Notes: generated by a model from the letters alone, not told the origin. 64,000 nt of DNA from Cytobacillus firmus NBRC 15306 (GCF_001591465.1 NZ_BCUY01000015.1:1-64000), one strand, 5' to 3'. Positions 44,972 to 54,117 are shown, numbered from the stretch's first letter. Numbers and translations are program-made.

Positions 44972-45928
44972 TTAATTCCTCATAATGATATAAATCAAAT
45001 ACATAATGTAAGAGGCTGCGAGAAAGCCGCCCTCATATTTTCCTACAGCATAATGGCTTCTTGAGAAGATGAGGAGCACAAATGTGATTAAAATTAATAT
45101 CGTAATATCGACGAATATCTTAGGGTCCACAGGGAGCGGTGATATGGCGGCTGAAGCCCCGAGGACAAACAGGATGTTAAAGATATTGCTCCCAACAATA
45201 TTTCCAAGAGCGATTTCACTTTCTTTTTTTATGGCTGCGGCGACAGAGGTCACCAGTTCCGGCAGAGAGGTTCCGATGGCAACAATCGTTAAGCCAACCA
45301 ATGTTTCACTCATTCCCAAAGAGTAAGCAATCTCTGTACTGCTTCTGACTACCAAATCACCGCCAAAAATAATGGCAGCCAATCCGGCAATCGTCAAAAG
45401 GCTTTGCTTCGTCCATTGTCCAGCGCTTGTTTTTATAGGATCAGCATGGGTACTGCTTCGGCTTTCCCGGGCCACTTCAAATAAATAGTACATGAATACA
45501 GCAAAAATCAGCAGCAAAACAAGGCCATCACTGCGTGAAACCACATTGCTGCCGATTGAGTCCAGATATGTATCACTAATGAAAATCATAAGTGCGGCAG
45601 TGGCAAGCAAAGTGAATGGAATCTCCTTGCGGATGGTGGTGCTCTCCACTTTCAGGGGAAAAATCATGGCGGTAATGCCGACAACCAGTGTGATGTTAAA
45701 AATATTACTGCCGACGACATTCCCGATAGCCACATCGGCATTGCCATCGAGCGCTGCCAGAATGCTGACTGTGGCTTCAGGCGAACTTGTTCCAAACGCA
45801 ACGATTGTCAGCCCGACCAGCAGCGGAGAAATCTTGAGAAACCCGGCAATTTTTGAAGCGCCATCCACAAAGAAGTTTGCCCCTGCTATTAAAAGGGCAA
45901 ATCCTATGATCAGAAGTAAATATGACAC
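44972..45928 (-). CDS. Ca2+/Na+ antiporter, CaCA family (YrbG-like)
   Basis: A 318-residue exchanger with ten helices arranged as two inverted halves. Each half carries the alpha-repeat: VAFGTSSPEATVS with GNVVGSNIFNI, and VAIGTSLPELVTS with GNIVGSNIFNI. The glutamates in these repeats bind the cation. The GTG at 45928 is nine bases after GGAGGTG; the GTG at 45940 is itself part of that ribosome site. Cations may be Ca2+, or K+ in some relatives. Confidence 0.9.
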   Translation of the reverse strand: MSYLLLIIGFALLIAGANFFVDGASKIAGFLKISPLLVGLTIVAFGTSSPEATVSILAALDGNADVAIGNVVGSNIFNITLVVGITAMIFPLKVESTTIRKEIPFTLLATAALMIFISDTYLDSIGSNVVSRSDGLVLLLIFAVFMYYLFEVARESRSSTHADPIKTSAGQWTKQSLLTIAGLAAIIFGGDLVVRSSTEIAYSLGMSETLVGLTIVAIGTSLPELVTSVAAAIKKESEIALGNIVGSNIFNILFVLGASAAISPLPVDPKIFVDITILILITFVLLIFSRSHYAVGKYEGGFLAASYIMYLIYIIMRN

Positions 45929-45996
45929 TTTTCGAAGCACCTCCTATAATTACTATGATTATCCAATTATGGATTGTATTTAGTAAATCTTCAACT

Positions 45997-46027
45997 AAAA
46001 GCCACCGGAATGTTATGCCGGCGGCTT
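45997..46027 (-). terminator. Terminator of the PH-domain-like gene
   Basis: AAGCCACCGG and CCGGCGGCTT arms with a nine-base loop; on the minus strand the hairpin ends in TTTTAG. Confidence 0.55.
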
Positions 46028-46756
46028 CGTTTGTTTTTCCGCTTCTTTTTTGAGCTCCTCATACCAGATCTGAGTTTCTGAGGAATCTTTGCTGTTAACA
46101 AATATCTGCTCATCTTTGACCTCAATGTATAGAATGGGCGTATGCTCTTTTTGGATGAATAATAGGCTGCTGCCATAGCCAGTCACTTTGAAATGTCCCT
46201 GTGCAAGAGTAGGGAGGCCGATACCATTTTGTTTCCAGGTTACTTCAGGCATCTCCTCCAATAATTGTACGGACTGAATATCCCGATAATCCCACTTATC
46301 TCCGTACATCCCGGAGATTTCAAATGAATCCTCCTCTAATGCCATTTCATAGCCTTTATGACTGGAGACGGTCAGATAAACGATAGGGCCAAACGTTACA
46401 ATGAAGAGAATGCTGGCAATTATATAACTGCGTTTTCTTTTGGCCGGCACTTCATATCTGGATAAGTAGACGAGTCCGCCAAGCAATATGACCAGCATGA
46501 AGCCGAATTGCGCTTCGGCTGCGAATCTGAATTCGGTAAACGAGAGAGGCAGGAGCACCAGCATTCCGATAGCGGTGCCTATAAGCAGGCTTCCGATTTT
46601 TTGCGGATACCTGTTTTCTATTAATGATTCTTTCTCTTCTTCGGGCCGCGATGCGAATCCGGAAATGAGCCAGTAAGCCTTTTTGAATCTTACAGCCCAC
46701 CCGAGAATCAGGAAGAGCGCGATCACGGCAATTTGTGTAATGACAAGTCCGATCAT
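46013..46756 (-). CDS. DUF3784/bacterial PH-domain-like membrane protein
   Basis: A 247-residue protein with four helices (residues about 3-20, 52-70, 80-96 and 108-128). The N-terminal part resembles DUF3784 proteins (GWAVRFKKAYWLISGF); the C-terminal 110 residues resemble a small PH-like domain (DSFEISGMYGDKWDYRDIQS). The combination is common in Bacillaceae and has no known role. AAGGAGG before the ATG at 46756. Function not assigned. Confidence 0.75.
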   Translation of the reverse strand: MIGLVITQIAVIALFLILGWAVRFKKAYWLISGFASRPEEEKESLIENRYPQKIGSLLIGTAIGMLVLLPLSFTEFRFAAEAQFGFMLVILLGGLVYLSRYEVPAKRKRSYIIASILFIVTFGPIVYLTVSSHKGYEMALEEDSFEISGMYGDKWDYRDIQSVQLLEEMPEVTWKQNGIGLPTLAQGHFKVTGYGSSLLFIQKEHTPILYIEVKDEQIFVNSKDSSETQIWYEELKKEAEKQTKPPA

Positions 46757-46870
46757 GGGAAAAACCTCCTTACTATTCTTACGGAGAAAACCGCCGTTTT
46801 GTTTCGTATTTGGTATAATAATAAGACAGTATCTTTTAAAAAATGTATTGAAATAAGGGGAGGAACATCC

Positions 46871-47095
46871 TTGAAAAGCAAAAATATTTTATTTTATATA
46901 TTGCTGGTACTTTTGCTCACTACCGTTGTCAGCATTGTTATGGGCTATCATACCTTCGGCTTTGGGGTAGGGTTTCTGTTCGCATTTCTGTCTCTTTCCA
47001 CAGGATATTTCTATTCCATGAAAAACCGGGAATATATGCATCAGAATTATCATGCCGACTATGTGGACCGATTAAAGAACGATAAAAAGATCTAA
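46871..47095 (+). CDS. Small two-helix membrane protein
   Basis: A 74-residue protein with two helices (residues about 7-24 and 32-50) and a polar tail rich in Tyr, His, Lys and Asp. The start is TTG 46871, seven bases after GGGGAGG; the frame is open further upstream to 46733, but without a ribosome site. I do not recognise a family. It is transcribed divergently from the PH-like membrane protein gene. Confidence 0.65.
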   Translation: MKSKNILFYILLVLLLTTVVSIVMGYHTFGFGVGFLFAFLSLSTGYFYSMKNREYMHQNYHADYVDRLKNDKKI

Positions 47096-47165
47096 GAGCG
47101 GTTCCGCTGGCATTCAGCACTCCTCTATTATATGCTTAATTTAAAATGAATAGAGGAGGCTGGCC

Positions 47166-47774
47166 ATGAGAAACAAGGAAAAGATGGGGCTGCTGCTGGA
47201 TGTGGAGACGACGGGACTTGGACCAAATTCCGATGAAATCATCGAACTGGCATTAAAGCTGTTTTCCTACCGTGCGGATACAGGGGAGATCCTTGATATT
47301 AAGGATAAAGCTGCATTCCTGCGGGAGCCCATAAGCAAATCGGCCAAAAACAATTACAGCCGCGCTTTTAGAGTTCACGGAATTCCTTATGAAGCTGTCA
47401 GCGGTAAATGCTTTGATGATATCAAAATAAAAAAATATTTCTTTCATGCCGATTCCGTTTTCGCTCATAATGCATCCTTTGACCGCAGCTTTTTATACCG
47501 GATGTATCCTGAAGACATCAACGAATTAAAATGGTATTGCACAATGAGAAGTGTCCCATGGAAGGAATATGGTTTTACAGACAGCAAGCTGCTGACGCTC
47601 CTTCAGTCCCATCAGATTGCAGAAAGCCAGACGCATAGGGCTATGGATGATATTACATACCTCTTAGAACTGCTGAAAAAAACAAATCCTGCCGGGGATT
47701 TCTATATGCGTGATGTTCTGGCAAAAGGTCCGATGAGAAAATACCAGCCTGCGATTCAGGGCCGGCTTGGTTAA
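47166..47774 (+). CDS. DEDDh 3'-5' exonuclease (DnaQ-like)
   Basis: A 202-residue nuclease. The three exonuclease motifs are visible: LLLDVETTGLGPNSDEI (residues about 9-25), VFAHNASFDRSFL (about 98-110) and QTHRAMDDITYL (about 157-168), with the catalytic Asp, Glu, Asp, His and Asp. The protein is a stand-alone exonuclease of the RNase T/PolC-epsilon type and may trim DNA or RNA. AGGAGG lies six bases before the ATG. Confidence 0.9.
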   Translation: MRNKEKMGLLLDVETTGLGPNSDEIIELALKLFSYRADTGEILDIKDKAAFLREPISKSAKNNYSRAFRVHGIPYEAVSGKCFDDIKIKKYFFHADSVFAHNASFDRSFLYRMYPEDINELKWYCTMRSVPWKEYGFTDSKLLTLLQSHQIAESQTHRAMDDITYLLELLKKTNPAGDFYMRDVLAKGPMRKYQPAIQGRLG

Positions 47775-47790
47775 AAGGCAATACAGCAAA

Positions 47791-47817
47791 AGAGTGCACT
47801 CAGGCACTCTTTTTTTT
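47791..47817 (+). terminator. Terminator after the exonuclease gene
   Basis: AGAGTGC and GCACTCT arms, six-base loop, then seven T. Confidence 0.85.
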
Positions 47818-47911
47818 GGCAATTTTTCTTTCCTTATTCACTCTTCAGCAGGGGCAGTATGATTTTCACTGTCGTTCCCTTGCCAATATCGCTGTCATAT
47901 TCTATCGTTCC

Positions 47912-49087
47912 TTACATTTCACGGATGATTTTGTTCGTAACCATGCTGCCAAGTCCAGTTCCCTTCGTCTTTGTTGTATAAAAAGGCAGTCCGATATTCT
48001 CTAATTGCTCGGATGTCATGCCCCGGCCGTTGTCTGAAATGGTTATTTCAACCGTGTTGTGAAAATAATCAGCAGAGGTGAAAATTTGAATCCTTCCCTT
48101 TTCCGGGACTGATTCTATACCATTCTTGATCACATTCATGATGGCCTGTTTTAGGTGGTGTTCATCTCCCTGCACATAAAAAGGCCCTTTATCCGCGTAT
48201 TCAATCACCACATTGGCATAAGAAGCAAGGGGTCTCATGAGCAGTACGCAATCCTGAATCACGTCATGCAGGGGGACATTAGCCAGATGGAACTGCTCGG
48301 GCTTTGAGACTTTTAAATAGTTTGTAATGATGCTGTTTGTACGATCCAATTCCTCAATAATGAGCGGGGAGAACTTTTTTAAGCTCTCATCCGACGTATC
48401 CTGGCTCAAATATTGAATGAAGCCCCTCACAGTGGATAAAGGATTTCTGATTTCATGTGCGATGGAAGCTGCCAGCTGGCCGACCATTGTCAGCTTATCC
48501 ATATACATCATTTCACTGATCTGTTTATTCGTTTTGAAAAGATTTTCGATGACAAAAATAAGTGCAATAAATGTCAGGTAAAACGCAACGAAGTAAGTCA
48601 GGTAAAAGAATGTATCAAGAAAAATGACGGCTGTGGCAATGATGGATATATATAAGTAAAAATAAAAGAACAGAATAAAAGAACCAGTCACTACCCGATG
48701 GCTGGAATTAAGAAACACTCGTCTTAGGGAAAGGGTAATCACAAATGCCAGAATGGAAACCAAAATTCCAATATAAATGAACTGTCCGCCTATTAAATAG
48801 CGGGTAATGACGGTACTCAGCATCACAATAGAGCCGGGAAGCCATCCTGTATACAGCGTCACGATCATGATGGCGACCATGCGCAAATCAAAATGGGTTT
48901 CCCCCAGCCTTTCAATAGGATAAAACATGCATAAAAGTGCTCCGAATGAGCCGAGAAGTCCGTAAATCAATTTTTGTTTAAGGGTAAGAGGGGTCTTTGT
49001 CTGATATGGAAAAAACAAATTCCCGTTAAACGTAAATGAAAAAAGTATTGTAATGTTTACCAGTAAAGGCTTGATCAGTGTAACCAA
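47912..49087 (-). CDS. Sensor histidine kinase with premature stop (sporulation-kinase-like)
   Basis: A 391-residue membrane kinase: 5TM-5TMR_LYT-type helices in residues about 5-185, phospho-acceptor helix ASIAHEIRNPLSTVRGFIQY and an ATPase domain (NVIKNGIESVPEKG, ISDNGRGMTSEQL, KTKGTGLGSMVTNKI). It stops after IIREM at TAA 47912-47914. The same frame then continues GTIEYDSDIGKGTTVKIIL and further to a natural TAA at 47834-47836, which is the normal end of such kinases. So a single codon (AAA to TAA is simplest) removes 25 residues of the ATPase fold. It starts at TTG 49087 after GGGAGGAG. Likely inactive or a sequencing error. Confidence 0.82.
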   Translation of the reverse strand: MVTLIKPLLVNITILFSFTFNGNLFFPYQTKTPLTLKQKLIYGLLGSFGALLCMFYPIERLGETHFDLRMVAIMIVTLYTGWLPGSIVMLSTVITRYLIGGQFIYIGILVSILAFVITLSLRRVFLNSSHRVVTGSFILFFYFYLYISIIATAVIFLDTFFYLTYFVAFYLTFIALIFVIENLFKTNKQISEMMYMDKLTMVGQLAASIAHEIRNPLSTVRGFIQYLSQDTSDESLKKFSPLIIEELDRTNSIITNYLKVSKPEQFHLANVPLHDVIQDCVLLMRPLASYANVVIEYADKGPFYVQGDEHHLKQAIMNVIKNGIESVPEKGRIQIFTSADYFHNTVEITISDNGRGMTSEQLENIGLPFYTTKTKGTGLGSMVTNKIIREM

Positions 49088-49135
49088 TAGTCTCCTCCCA
49101 GTATAACCAAATCTAGTGTAAGGGAACTGTCCCTA

Positions 49136-49330
49136 TTAACGTAAAATTTGTTTTACCCGGCCAACCTGTCCATCTTCGAGTCTCACTTTTATACCGTGCG
49201 GGTGAGAAGGTGACTTTGTTAGAATGTCTTTCACTATTCCTTCTGTCAGCACACCTGTCCGCTGATCCTTTTTAAGAACAATTTTTACTTTTAACCCAGG
49301 CGCGATTGCAGCGCGATTCTGCCCTTCCAT
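49136..49330 (-). CDS. ywbE: YwbE family protein
   Basis: A 64-residue basic protein of the DUF2196/YwbE family, recognisable by IAPGLKVKIVLKKDQRTG and the end KVRLEDGQVGRVKQIL. It looks like a small KOW-like beta-barrel that might bind nucleic acid. No function is established. The ribosome site is weak (GGACGGG). It follows a 44-residue gene on the same strand with a 52-base gap. Confidence 0.88.
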   Translation of the reverse strand: MEGQNRAAIAPGLKVKIVLKKDQRTGVLTEGIVKDILTKSPSHPHGIKVRLEDGQVGRVKQILR

Positions 49331-49382
49331 TATACACCCGTCCGTTTCCGCTGGTTATTGGTCTTCTTTGTCTGCTGGCTTT

Positions 49383-49517
49383 TCATGCTTTCGCCGATTT
49401 AACCGGAGTATTATTGAACTTTCCGCCTGCCTGCTCTTGTTTTTTATTCATAAGCTGCTGTTTCATTGCTTCTTTTAAGCTGATTTTTTTTCGATCATTG
49501 TCTTCTATATGAGTCAT
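49383..49517 (-). CDS. 44-aa hydrophilic protein
   Basis: A very small gene: ATG at 49517 with AAAGGAG ten bases upstream and stop at 49383. The peptide begins MTHIEDNDRKKISLKEAMKQ and is highly charged, with a likely helix in residues 9-30 followed by a flexible tail ending in TPVKSAKA. It resembles short hypothetical proteins of Bacillaceae, and the good ribosome site supports expression. It probably shares a transcript with ywbE. Confidence 0.65.
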   Translation of the reverse strand: MTHIEDNDRKKISLKEAMKQQLMNKKQEQAGGKFNNTPVKSAKA

Positions 49518-49625
49518 GTTAGAGTCTCCTTTATCTACATATCCCTCTATTATAAATCATTAAACAGTTAAAGGAAATTTCACAGAGAAATAATCTTTTT
49601 ACCTGTAACTTTTCGTGACAATCAT

Positions 49626-51200
49626 GTGGAGTATAAAGCAGCAACAGGAGATATACCGGTTCTTGTTCTTCTGGCAAAGTATTCGGATGGTGATGAGCCG
49701 GTCGGTGATATGCCTGGACAAGTTCCAGCTGAGTATTATGAGGATTTAATTTTTGGAACAGAGTATAATCCTTATGAGCTTCCTCAATTCCAGAAATATG
49801 ATGGTGAGAATGTTCCAAAGGACCGCACGATGCAAAATGCTTATAAAGAATCCAGCTATGGAAAAACCAACCTGGTCCGCAAGGAAAACACCGAATTTGT
49901 ATGGGTAGAGATGCCTAAAGGTGCTTCATACTACTTGGATCAGGAAGGTAAATATGCTGAAAATGGTACATACGTTAATGGCAATGTGAATGGGGATGCC
50001 CATACAGGCGAATTCATCCGTGACTTGCTGAAAGCGGCAGACGAGCAGGTTGACTTCTCGAAGTATGCTGAGAATGGGGAAGTGCCTAATATCTTCGTCA
50101 TTCATGAAGGTACAGGAGCTGAATTCAGCCGTGACCCGGCACAGTTCTGGTCACATAAGTGGAGCCTGCTAAGTGCTTTATATTATGGGAAATACTATGA
50201 AACTGGCAAACCTGCAGATGTACATGCTGGCATGTCTCAAAATGAATGGATTAATAAAACAGTTGCAGAAGATATGACCTATGACGGAGTAGTAGTCAAT
50301 AACTACAACATTCAGCCAGGCATCGGCGGAAACGTTGCCGGTTTCGATGCAGCTACTAATACCTACAAAGAAGAAGCAAAAACGGGTCCATTCCCTGCAC
50401 AAACCGGGGTTTACGCTCATGAATTTGGACATGCGCTAGGATTGCCTGATTTCTATGATACGGTTTACAGCTCTGAAGGTGTAGGAAACTACTCAATGAT
50501 GGCAGGCGGCTCCTGGATGCGCTATCCGGATGCTGCAGCTTATGCAGGAAACTCTCCAACGCACTTTGATCCGTTCTCTAAGATATTCTTAGGGTGGGTA
50601 AATCCAATTGAAGTAAAGCCTGAAGATGGCGTGAAAGAAATCACGCTTCCGGCGATCAATAAAGCAACTGCTGATAACGGCATCGTCAAAATGGAAGTGC
50701 CGGGCTCTAATGGCACTGAATACTTCCTATTTGAAAACGTTCAGCAGGATGGCTTTAACAAAGGCTTAATTCGCCAGGGGGCAGATTCTAAAGGGTTAAT
50801 GGCATGGCACGTAGATGAGAACATCATCAACCTGTACCAGACTGCCGGCTTCCGTCCAAACAACGTGGAAAACTGGATGAACAAACGCTTCCAGTACAAC
50901 CAATCTGAAACAGCAAGTGATGGTACAGTTGTAACTCACTACGGTTTATCTGTTCTTCAGGCTGATGGAAAGTATGACTTGGAGAAAAATCTAAACCGCG
51001 GTGATGCAGGAGATTTCTTCAAAACCGGAGGGAAAATCACACCTGTATCCGGAAATGTTCACACTGGTTCTTACTACTTCTGGAAGGGCTATAGCTCAAC
51101 GCCGGCTGATTCCGGAATCCATGTAACTGACATTAAAGAAAATGCCGATGGATCCATCACGGCGAAATTCTACTATAATACAAACAGCAGCAAAAAATAA
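49626..51200 (+). pseudogene. M6 (immune inhibitor A-like) metalloprotease, 5'-truncated
   Basis: The remaining 524 residues are the catalytic and C-terminal part of a secreted zinc protease of the M6 family. The zinc motif HEFGHALGLPDF lies at residues about 265-276 and the Met-turn is NYSMMAGGSW. Homology begins at once (VEYKAATGDIPVLVLL), but the signal peptide and propeptide, normally about 80-120 residues before this point, are gone. Upstream the frame is open only to 49572 and encodes no signal; no ribosome site precedes GTG 49626. The protein could not be secreted even if made. The rest is uninterrupted, so the deletion is recent, or the real N-terminus was lost by rearrangement at about 49600. 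Confidence 0.75.
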
Positions 51201-51207
51201 TAAACTA

Positions 51208-51239
51208 AAAATCCGAGCGGGTTGGCCTGCTCGGATTTT
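51208..51239. terminator. Bidirectional terminator
   Basis: AAAATCCGAGC and GCTCGGATTTT are perfect 11-base arms with a ten-base loop between the protease and panE. Confidence 0.92.
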
Positions 51240-51242
51240 GGT

Positions 51243-52163
51243 TTAAAGACTATTTTTTTCATAAACTTTTAAGTTAGCATAAATCGCACCGATAACAGGA
51301 GCATCCAAATCCAGCAGCTCAGCTTTTTTCAGCAAATATCCAAAGAAATGATCGGCTTCGATAGCCTGCTGCTTTTCCATATCGCGCTGCAGGGAGGATT
51401 TCATTTCATAGCCCATTTCGTTTATTTTTTGCACCTGCGCATCTTCAATCCCATCAGCCAGCGGAGCATCCAAGCCCCTCATAATAGCAGATGCTTCCTT
51501 CAAAACTATTTTAACGGTATTTAATCCGAATGCCTGATCTCGAATCGGCCCGATGGGTGAACGGAACAGGGAAGTGACACCAGAAAGTGTGGAGATAAAG
51601 AGGTACTTATGCCACATCTCCTGCTCGATATTTTCGGATAGGCGGAAGTTTGCTTTTGTACCTGAAAATGCCTCTTGAAGCTTCAGGATCCGCTCTGTTT
51701 TTTCACCGGATCGTTCCCCAAAAACAAAGTCATGGACCGGGCTTGTCTGAATCACTTTCCCATTTTCACCAAGAGTGGTTTCAATAAAGCAAAGGCCGCC
51801 AAGAACGTTCGCTGCCCCAAAAGCGGCTGTTAGTTGATCCATATGTGCGATTCCATTTAAGAGAGGAAGAATCAAGGTACTATCGCCTGTGAAGGGACGG
51901 ATATCCTCTATAGCTCCCTCAAGATGATAGGCTTTTGTAGAGAGCAGGATGACATCGAATGCATCTGCCTTTTCTCCGGCCTGGATCGTTTTTGGCTCAG
52001 GAAAAGTCATATCCCCATGCACACTTTCCGCCAGAAGCCCGTATTTCTCAAGCTGCTGCTTTCGTTTCTCCCTTACCAAAAAAGTAACATCCTCGCCTTT
52101 TTCCAAAAGTCTTCCGCCAAAATAGCCGCCAATGGCGCCGGCTCCGACAACTAATATTCTCAT
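51243..52163 (-). CDS. panE: 2-dehydropantoate 2-reductase
   Basis: A 306-residue NADPH-dependent enzyme of pantothenate (coenzyme A) synthesis, reducing ketopantoate to pantoate. The N-terminal Rossmann motif is MRILVVGAGAIGGYFGGRLL; the middle has LLSTKAYHLE with the conserved lysine and LPLLNGIAHMDQL with the asparagine; the C-terminal domain has EMWHKYLFISTLSGVT and SLQRDMEKQQAIEADHFFG. ATG 52163 follows TAAGGAGG; the longer frame to 52214 runs into the cstA terminator hairpin. Such ApbA/PanE paralogues are common and the substrate may differ. Confidence 0.9.
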   Translation of the reverse strand: MRILVVGAGAIGGYFGGRLLEKGEDVTFLVREKRKQQLEKYGLLAESVHGDMTFPEPKTIQAGEKADAFDVILLSTKAYHLEGAIEDIRPFTGDSTLILPLLNGIAHMDQLTAAFGAANVLGGLCFIETTLGENGKVIQTSPVHDFVFGERSGEKTERILKLQEAFSGTKANFRLSENIEQEMWHKYLFISTLSGVTSLFRSPIGPIRDQAFGLNTVKIVLKEASAIMRGLDAPLADGIEDAQVQKINEMGYEMKSSLQRDMEKQQAIEADHFFGYLLKKAELLDLDAPVIGAIYANLKVYEKNSL

Positions 52164-52190
52164 TTTTTTGTGCCTCCTTAGGTTAAATGG

Positions 52191-52218
52191 AAAAGTGCAC
52201 GCATGAACGTGCACTTTT
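52191..52218. terminator. Terminator of the cstA operon
   Basis: AAAAGTGCACG and CGTGCACTTTT, perfect 11-base arms with a six-base loop, lie between panE and the 48-aa gene. Confidence 0.85.
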
Positions 52219-52219
52219 G

Positions 52220-52366
52220 CTAAGTTAAATAGAAGAATAATCCGATTACAAATATTACACCAAAAATCAATTTGGCAGGGAGAGGAAGAGAATCTGTCCC
52301 TTTTTCGTTTACTTTCTTCTCTTCCTCATTTACCGTTTCACGGTATTTTGGACTGCAGCAGCCCAT
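52220..52366 (-). CDS. 48-aa membrane peptide coupled to cstA
   Basis: A small gene whose ATG overlaps the cstA stop codon by one base (TAATG), so it is translationally coupled. The peptide starts MGCCSPKYRETVNEEEKK, a cysteine-rich polar head, and ends in a single helix (LIFGVIFVIGLFFYLT). In enterobacteria CstA family carriers have a small partner (YbdD/YjiX), which is soluble and unrelated in sequence; this peptide may be the Bacillaceae counterpart. It ends at a strong terminator. Confidence 0.7.
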   Translation of the reverse strand: MGCCSPKYRETVNEEEKKVNEKGTDSLPLPAKLIFGVIFVIGLFFYLT

Positions 52367-53817
52367 TAAGCGGATTTCTTCCAGCCGGAAATATCTTCTT
52401 CCAGCGGCAGGTTATTCGCCCGAGCCTTTTTAGCAGCGGAGAAGAATAGTGCCACTAGAATGACGGTACCGATGGCTCCGCCAATCCAGGAAGCATTCAT
52501 TGATAAACCGAACCCGATTTGCGCATTAAAGATATACGTTAGGACCATTAACAGCATGAAGATTCCAGGTATAAGGGAAATCCAGTAATTTTTCTTCGCG
52601 ATATACAAGTACATGGCACCGACAAACAGCGCGATAACCGCAGTTGATTGGTTAGCCCAGCTGAAGTATCTCCATAAGATGTTAAAGTCGATTTGCGTAA
52701 GTGCCAAAGAAAGAGCAAACAATGGGATAGCGATCCACAAACGGCTGGAAATTTTCTTCTGGGAGAAGTTAATATAGTCAGCAATAATCATTCGTGCACT
52801 TCGGAAAGCTGTATCTCCGGAAGTGATCGGAAGGACCACGACACCAAGAATCGCAAGTGTTCCGCCGATTGCCCCAAGCATTAAGGTAGAAGCTTCGCTT
52901 ACCACAGCACCAGGACCTCCGTTAGCAAGGAAATCACTTAATCCGTTATAACCATCGAATAAGCTCATCGCGGCAGCAGCCCAGATCATGGCGATAACAC
53001 CTTCTGCAATCATCATGCCATAGAAAATCTTGCGTCCCTGATTTTCATTCTGAGTTGTACGGGAAATAATCGGCGTCTGTGTTGCATGGAAACCGGAAAG
53101 AGCACCGCAAGTGATAGTGAAAAACAGCAATGGGAAAATAGGTGCGTTAGCCGGATGGAAATTCTGCAGAGAAATTTCCGGAATATCGGCACCAGTTGCC
53201 ACTAAACCAATACCTACGCCAAGTGCGCTGATTAAAAGCAATGCGCCAAAGTATGGGTACAGGCGTCCGATGATTTTATCAACAGGCAGCAAAGTCGCCA
53301 AAATATAATAGATGAAAATTGCAGCAATGATTAGAGTTAGTGAGATTTTTTGATCCATTACAACATAAAGCAGATCAGCCGGAGTTGTAACAAACACCGT
53401 ACCAACCAATAACAGAAGAAGAACGGCGAAAGCGTTCACAACATGCTTCATGACTTTCCCGAGGAACTTGCTCGCAAGCTCAGGCAAATGCGCGCCGCGG
53501 TTGCGGATCGAAATCATTCCAGTTAAATAATCATGAACGGCACCGGCAAAAATACAGCCGACCACGATCCAGATAAAAGCTGCAGGCCCGTAAAGAGCTC
53601 CCATGATCGGACCGAAAATCGGGCCGGTGCCAGCAATATTCAACAGCTGGATTAACGAGTTCTTTGGCGTGCTCATGGCGATATAATCCACACCGTCAGC
53701 ATGAGTATAGGCAGGTGTTGTACGTGCCTCCTTCACACCGAAAACCTTTTCTACAAACTTGCCGTACGTAAAATAACCTACAATTAAAAGTGCAATACAG
53801 ACTAAAAAAGTAATCAT
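52366..53817 (-). CDS. cstA: Carbon starvation protein CstA family transporter
   Basis: A 483-residue membrane protein with about 13 helices. Family motifs: ADGVDYIAMSTPKNSLIQLL, LNIAGTGPIFGPIMGALYGP and TQTPIISRTTQNENQGR. CstA proteins import pyruvate or peptides under carbon limitation. This is the shorter form, lacking the C-terminal extension of the 700-residue E. coli proteins. A cre-like site and a promoter with TATAAT lie just upstream, and a LytS/LytTR two-component system follows upstream on the same strand, which probably activates it. Confidence 0.92.
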   Translation of the reverse strand: MITFLVCIALLIVGYFTYGKFVEKVFGVKEARTTPAYTHADGVDYIAMSTPKNSLIQLLNIAGTGPIFGPIMGALYGPAAFIWIVVGCIFAGAVHDYLTGMISIRNRGAHLPELASKFLGKVMKHVVNAFAVLLLLLVGTVFVTTPADLLYVVMDQKISLTLIIAAIFIYYILATLLPVDKIIGRLYPYFGALLLISALGVGIGLVATGADIPEISLQNFHPANAPIFPLLFFTITCGALSGFHATQTPIISRTTQNENQGRKIFYGMMIAEGVIAMIWAAAAMSLFDGYNGLSDFLANGGPGAVVSEASTLMLGAIGGTLAILGVVVLPITSGDTAFRSARMIIADYINFSQKKISSRLWIAIPLFALSLALTQIDFNILWRYFSWANQSTAVIALFVGAMYLYIAKKNYWISLIPGIFMLLMVLTYIFNAQIGFGLSMNASWIGGAIGTVILVALFFSAAKKARANNLPLEEDISGWKKSA

Positions 53818-53832
53818 ATTTATCCCCCTTAA

Positions 53833-53846
53833 TGAATGCGTTTACA
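53833..53846. promoter_or_regulatory. cre-like site in the cstA promoter
   Basis: On the minus strand TGTAAACGCATTCA, 13 of 14 matches to the cre consensus, lies just after a TATAAT box (complement of 53850-53855) preceded by TTGTTC. The rest of the 53818-54117 gap is A/T-rich and holds nothing else I recognise; target sites for the adjacent LytTR regulator are expected here but are not evident. Confidence 0.6.
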
Positions 53847-54084
53847 TTAATTATATAAAAGAAGGAGAAAATTTGAACAATTTGTGTCCAACATGTAAAA
53901 AATGAAGATTAAAAGGCAATGGAGTGGAATTAAGATGCATGGAAAAACGTAAGTGTGTTTGAAAATTCATTATATTATGATTGGAAAAAGGGCAAGGTGC
54001 ATATTTTAGATCAAGCGCAATTAACCTCGAGATCAGTACAAACCTAATTCAAAGTGCACTCGCATCCCCAAGCAGCAAACTCCA

Positions 54085-54116
54085 CCCCAAAAACAAAAAA
54101 GCACCGTCCCGATGTT
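54085..54116 (-). terminator. Weak terminator of the lytS-like operon
   Basis: On the minus strand CATCG and CGGTG (with a G-T pair) flank a short loop and are followed by CTTTTTTGTTTTT. Confidence 0.45.
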
Positions 54117-54117
54117 T

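Noticed and set aside
45492-45983. 163-codon frame opposite the cation antiporter
   Set aside because: Shadow of a repetitive membrane protein; no coding signs.
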